Positions 59,786-64,000 of a DNA stretch of 64,000 bases are shown one piece after another. Within the stretch, counting starts at the first letter, position 1; every line of letters starts with the position of its first letter. The notes below the pieces were generated by a model, which ran no database searches, was not told where the DNA came from, and worked only from the letters and a program-made list of their open reading frames with translations. The stretch spans positions 19,352,692 to 19,416,691 of the forward strand of contig OY743179.1 of NCBI GenBank assembly GCA_963555705.1, read 5' to 3'. This stretch comes from Ligustrum vulgare (lineage: Eukaryota; Streptophyta; Magnoliopsida; Lamiales; Oleaceae). The position numbers and the translations under genes were made by a program.

Positions 59786-60150
59786 CCCATGCTTGCATAT
59801 ATTTTCTTAATTTCAATAATAAAAGTAATTTTTTGTATAAATAAATATTGGGATAACATTGAATTAAGTACTTGGACTTAATATATTTTAAATCAAGAGA
59901 ATGGAGATATTTTTTTTAGAAATTCGGAATTTAATTTAAAATCGAACGATCTCGATTATTTCTTGACTTGGCTATACGAATACGTCGCGGCGTTAACTTA
60001 ATAGTAGCGACACGATTTTCTATTAAAATAATTATTAATCGCGTAAAAATTCTGGGTCGCTACAGATACTTTTAGCAACATTCTTTGCGCATTGTGGTTG
60101 ATACTTTTAGCAACACCATTGCATGTTCCATTGACCTTTTAAAGAAAATT

Positions 60151-63100
60151 AAACAACATGAATTTCAATATAAAAAAAATAAAGATACTTTGTTGTCCCA
60201 AATTGAAACAAAATCTACAAATGGGGTTTTTCACCTATATGATTGCACATCTAAATTCTGACATTTATCTTTCCTCTAAATTGCAACTGTATCTCTAGCA
60301 AACCAATTTCTTTAAAAATAAGGAACTACAACAAAAATAGCTATCAACATGAATCATAGGACATGAGTACTTCTCATGGCTTCCCAAGTCTAGTTTCAAC
60401 TGTACCCATGATAGAACCATCTCACGAAAGGGCTACCAAATTCACTTTTACTTGCAAAGCCATATTATGGAATTCTAATCACCATGTCTTACCAAACTAT
60501 AAGTGCACTTAATGGAAATGGTCTAAAATGAAGATTATCATGCTATATCGAGACGTGTTAACTTTCATTCACTTTTAATACGGAATAAATCATACTGAAT
60601 ATTAGAATTATCATTTTATATTGTAAAATTCTATATAAGTTTGAACAAAATCTACTTATAAATTGGACTTAACCAACTTGGAGAGGGCTATCACAGCCAT
60701 CATGATACTTTAAAACATCAAACTAACAACTCATTCCATCAAACTATAACCAAACCAGTCCAAAATCCATCACCAACAATAATAATTCAGAATCAATATC
60801 CATCAACGCATCAACACAACCAAACCATTTTAAAACTCAATCCCCAACAATAGAAATTCAAATGAAAAATGAAATCCATTAATTGAATGAATAAAGAAAT
60901 ACAGAAATAAATAAATAAATTTAAATAAATCTCCATTTCAAATTACCACAAGAAGAAGAGTAAATAAGTCTTACCTTCATCAAACAAGTCTAATACAACT
61001 CCTAGGCCACATGACAATACTTCATATGGCTTCACTGAGAACTCAAGATTCCTTTGTAGGTCTGTATAAGGTCAAACGATTCATTTAGACTTCCTTAACC
61101 TAAATCTTCCAACAATATTGTCCAATATCGTCATGTAATGCACCTTTGCACTTAAATTTCATCATTCTCACAAGGAATATCACAAAAAATAACATCCCTA
61201 ATATTTAATCATGTGAATGACCTAAAGAATGTTCACGGCAAGCTAAGAATTCAAGCATTATAGGACTACATGAGACAAAAAAAAAAAAAAAAGGTCCCCC
61301 TTTTGCAACCCAAAATACTGATCTTAATCAGCTCAATCCACATTAGCATCTTGTATCACAAGCCAATCAAATTAAATTTCATTTAATCTAAACTAATTAT
61401 CTAGCTACTTCTCAACTATATTCTCAAGTTCTAAGTCAACTGGTATTCTTTTTTCAATCTTTGCAATTTCAAAGATTATAGCAAGCACATTCAGTGACAT
61501 AAAGAAGACATGGCCAAGAAGAGGAAGTTAAAAGGTTTCATCATTTATTTTCAACTTAACTTATAGAAATTTATTCTTATAGAACCAACAAAACAATGTA
61601 AAGACTAAATAACTTACCTTGCCTCAGAGTATTTGACGGCGTTGCTCTAACTGAGAAGCAAACCCATCTCTTTAAGCAGAGAATGAACATCACTGCTCAG
61701 TCGAGTAAGTTTCACTTTTCACTGATGATTTTTTTCCTAATGTTTCTTTCTGTTTAGATGTATGAATGGTGGCTGAAAAGAATATAATAGTTATGGTATC
61801 ATTAGAAATATGAGGGATAAATATTTGGTTTTTGAATAAGTTACTAAGACAACTAAAATTATAATATAGAATCTAGCCATCTCATTTTTGCACTTCTATC
61901 CTAATATATTCGTCAATAGAAAAGGGATAAATGAGTATAACAAAGAACAGTTCCAAAGCCAATCTTCTTACCACAGTTCCAAATTTTTGTTTTCAATCAA
62001 TAACCAGAACATAGAATTCACTTCACACAAGCTAAAATTGAAAATTCAGAATAGATCTTTAGTTAAAAAAAAAATAGAAAATGTAAACATTCCAACCATG
62101 TGCAGCAAGGGGAAAAAATAGAAAATGTGAACATTCAAACCATGTGCAGCCGAAAAAATATCTGAATAGCATGCATGAAATTAGAGATATTGGGAAGAAC
62201 ATATGAGCATGTTTTGAACTTGTACACTACCTCCAGCAAGAGTAATAAAATAAGTAGTCATTTACAGAAATGTACAAATAGAAAATAAGTGGAAACTTGA
62301 TGTCCAGAAATCGTGCTTGTAGAAAATCTAAACGACCATATACAAAGCCAATCTTTTAATTGGCATGATAAGATAATCATGTCATCTCAATTTTTTCACC
62401 TACATTTTTAGCTCAAAACAAAGCTTTGTCATCAACCACAAGAGCCCCAAGACAAACTGTAATGGTCATTTGCTTTAAAAGCATGTCAACAGCTACATGT
62501 TGACAATCACCAAAATGTCCAATTCAAGTGATAAATTGACAAATCTCAAGAAGGTACATGACCAACAACATTAAGAACTTTATCAAATTTTATTTTTATT
62601 GAGTAATGCTAGTTGTACACTCTCCTATAAAAATGTGTTGTTGGAAATCAGTTTTGGGGATAAGTTGTTCAAAATTTTTAGAACCAAACAGGGGCTTAAG
62701 TTTAAGGTTTTGCTAGATTTTTTGTTTCACGTCATTAGTTTAATTCAAGAGGTTAGCCCGGGTGGGGGGGTGTAAAAAGAAAAAAAATTGTTATTCAGGA
62801 CTATTTTCCAACTTAGATGAACATAAGCTTGCTCCTAATTTTATGAAAACAGTTTCAAACTTCTCTCTTATCTAAACAATTCAAAGGTCCGATGCACTTA
62901 CCAAGAGGGAAGAACCAATACTTACCAAGAGGGAAGCAAATCCCAGAACCTGTAACTAGAGCCAGAATAATTCTGCTCCTTACTCACCAACGATATGTTC
63001 CCAGCACACCACTAACTATTGAGCCACGAGTCTCCTAAATAAATCTTTTCTCCATTTAAAACTTTTCTCTTTAAAATATCAAATATTGATGATATCATGT

Positions 63101-63733
63101 ACATAAAAAAAATAATAAGCGATAATGAGCCTCTTACAATTAATATTTTAACTTATGAAGCGTCATCTGGACTGTTTTATCCAATTCCAAAACATTTAGT
63201 TTGAAATCACATGATAGCTTGAACATGTCAAGCATTAATCTCTTGAGATGGTTAAAAAATGAAGCGAGAAGCACCCAGGTTCTACATTATTTTTTGCGTG
63301 GTATTCTCAAAATAACACGTGCTCAATGTATATGCTTGCATTGATTGTATCCTGAAGTTGGATCCCTTGGTAGAGTAAAATGTTCTCCAAGATTCCTACA
63401 AATATGATGTTGTATATCCACATAGTAAATTAAATCGATTGAGCTAGTTACAGAAGCATGTGCTTCTATACTACCTTGAACATGTTTTAGTTTATAGTTT
63501 TCAAACAGTTGGTGGAGTATAATGGTCACCAAATGTTTAATTTTTTCTACCAAATTGTGCAGGAATTGATGAGTAGGGTAAGAGTAAACCTTGTTTCTGT
63601 AGTTGTAGGAGTTATATGAACTTACATCATAACCAAGGCTTCCATTGAACACAAAGATGTATCTGTTAGAGTTGAAAATCACACACACCCAAGCATTAGC
63701 ATTCCACCGGACTCCTTGTTTGCGAGGCTGCCT
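60151..63733. other. AT-rich sequence without a supported gene
   Basis: At 60327-60345 CTACAACAAAAATAGCTATC resembles a CACTA terminus in the same orientation as 57667. A small direct repeat (AAAATAGAAAATGT plus CATTC-AACCATGTGCAG) lies at 62066-62155. A CCAAACAGGGGCTTAA end near 62683-62698 looks like one end of a Tourist-like MITE. The 121-codon minus frame at 63323-63688 shows no recognised motif. Confidence 0.35.
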
Positions 63734-63930
63734 TTATAGGTACCTCGGCAAGATTTCATGGAAAAAGAAAGGGCCTAATTTATTGTTTCTTAATGCCAAG
63801 AAATTTAAAGAATTCAACTGTTGAATGCTATCTGGAATGCTTCCAATGAGTGAATTAGAGCTAAAATCCAGCTTTTGAAGAACCAAAAGCTGGCCAATTG
63901 CAACAGTAACAAACCCAAATACACTGCATG
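63734..63930 (-). pseudogene. Leucine-rich-repeat gene fragment
   Basis: On the minus strand the frame reads IGQLLVLQKLDFSSNSLIG, then SIPDSIQQLNSLNFLALRNN, ending in a TAA at 63736-63734. The LxxLxLSSNxLxGxIP pattern is that of plant extracellular LRRs of receptor-like kinases or proteins. Slightly more than one and a half repeats are present. A possible acceptor (CCCATGCAG, about 63930) lies upstream. It may be the tail of a gene right of this window or an isolated fragment; no kinase domain is seen. Confidence 0.5.
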
Positions 63931-64000
63931 GGTAAGTCTAACCCAAACAATTTAAAAAATGACTTTCCATACATGAATATGAAATCAATTGTCCCATTTT

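Larger units (their letters stand above)
58136..60064 (-). mobile_element. Solo LTR inserted in the second CACTA element
   Basis: A 1929-bp sequence with plus-strand ends TGTGACGACCCGAATTC and GGGTCGCTACA, flanked by the 5-bp duplication GATAC (58131-58135, 60065-60069). The TG...CA ends and 5-bp duplication fit a Ty3/gypsy LTR, and the end sequences resemble the LTRs at 41692 and 49259. Two tandem arrays lie inside it. No primer site or coding sequence is present. Confidence 0.85.
57667..60150 (+). mobile_element. Left part of a second, older CACTA element, split by a solo LTR
   Basis: Begins CACTACAAAAAAAATGGCC, followed by decayed TTTTGGCAAC and GTGTTGCAGTAGACC subterminal units to 58135. 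The array resumes at 60065 with TTTTAGCAACATTC units to about 60145. The inverted right end is not in the window, or is decayed beyond recognition. The hairpin units are far more diverged than those at 19258-19865, which suggests an older insertion. Confidence 0.65.

Noticed and set aside
60327..60345. CTACAACAAAAATAGC as the terminus of another CACTA element
   Set aside because: The first two bases of CACTA are changed, no subterminal array follows and no target duplication is visible; noted only as a decayed end.
63323..63688. 121-codon minus-strand frame with a VCVIFNSNRYIF segment that recalls an LRR N-terminal cap
   Set aside because: It lacks the conserved cysteines and lies on the wrong side of the LRR fragment for its direction of translation.

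Overview
This is nuclear DNA of a flowering plant. The evidence is a spliced gene with GT-AG introns, a plant-type nuclear tRNA-Phe, LTR retrotransposons of the chromovirus (Tekay/Del-like) type, CACTA, Helitron, hAT, PIF/Harbinger and Stowaway-type elements, and fragments of plant gene families (AVT1 amino-acid transporter, PERK receptor kinase, GBA2-type glucosylceramidase). The protein fragments read as eudicot; I cannot place the species. The window is AT-rich and gene-poor. Only two loci look functional: the tRNA-Phe gene (397-469, minus) and a seven-exon gene for a ZNF598/HEL2-like RING and C2H2 E3 ubiquitin ligase (2680-7011, minus).

Layout. 1-7.5 kb is the genic end: tRNA-Phe, then the HEL2-like gene, whose upstream region holds hAT-like fragments. 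7.5-13.0 kb is Helitron territory: a non-autonomous Helitron (8545-10145) with three tandem copies of its 5' end sits inside an older, opposite Helitron, followed by a 1.6 kb foldback element. 13.6-18.7 kb has a Stowaway MITE, a long (AG)n tract, an OB-fold (RPA1-like) gene fragment and another Helitron end. 19246-24642 is one complete CACTA element bounded by the 3-bp duplication ATC. It has palindromic subterminal arrays, a remnant of a CACTA-associated DUF8039-type protein, and captured first exons of a GBA2-type glucosylceramidase gene. 24.6-33.4 kb is AT-rich repeat DNA, with a possible organelle-derived block, a hAT MITE and a Tourist-like MITE.

33.4-41.0 kb is the most unusual region: four units of broken AVT1-type transporter gene. 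They alternate with a ~0.6 kb palindromic element, and three units end in an inverted copy of the gene's own exons 1 and 2, so a read-through transcript could fold into a hairpin. 41.7-44.0 kb is a solo LTR next to a PERK kinase pseudogene. 49259-56352 is a Ty3/gypsy element with matching 5-bp flanks. Its gag and pol are riddled with stops, one reverse-transcriptase catalytic aspartate is lost, and a deletion fuses pol to the 3' LTR; an intact acidic ORF lies ahead of gag. 57667-60150 is the left part of a second, older CACTA element split by a solo LTR (58136-60064, duplication GATAC). The window closes with a leucine-rich-repeat gene fragment.

Exon borders, repeat ends and LTR differences were read by eye. 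Family names come from recognising conserved motifs, not from database searches.
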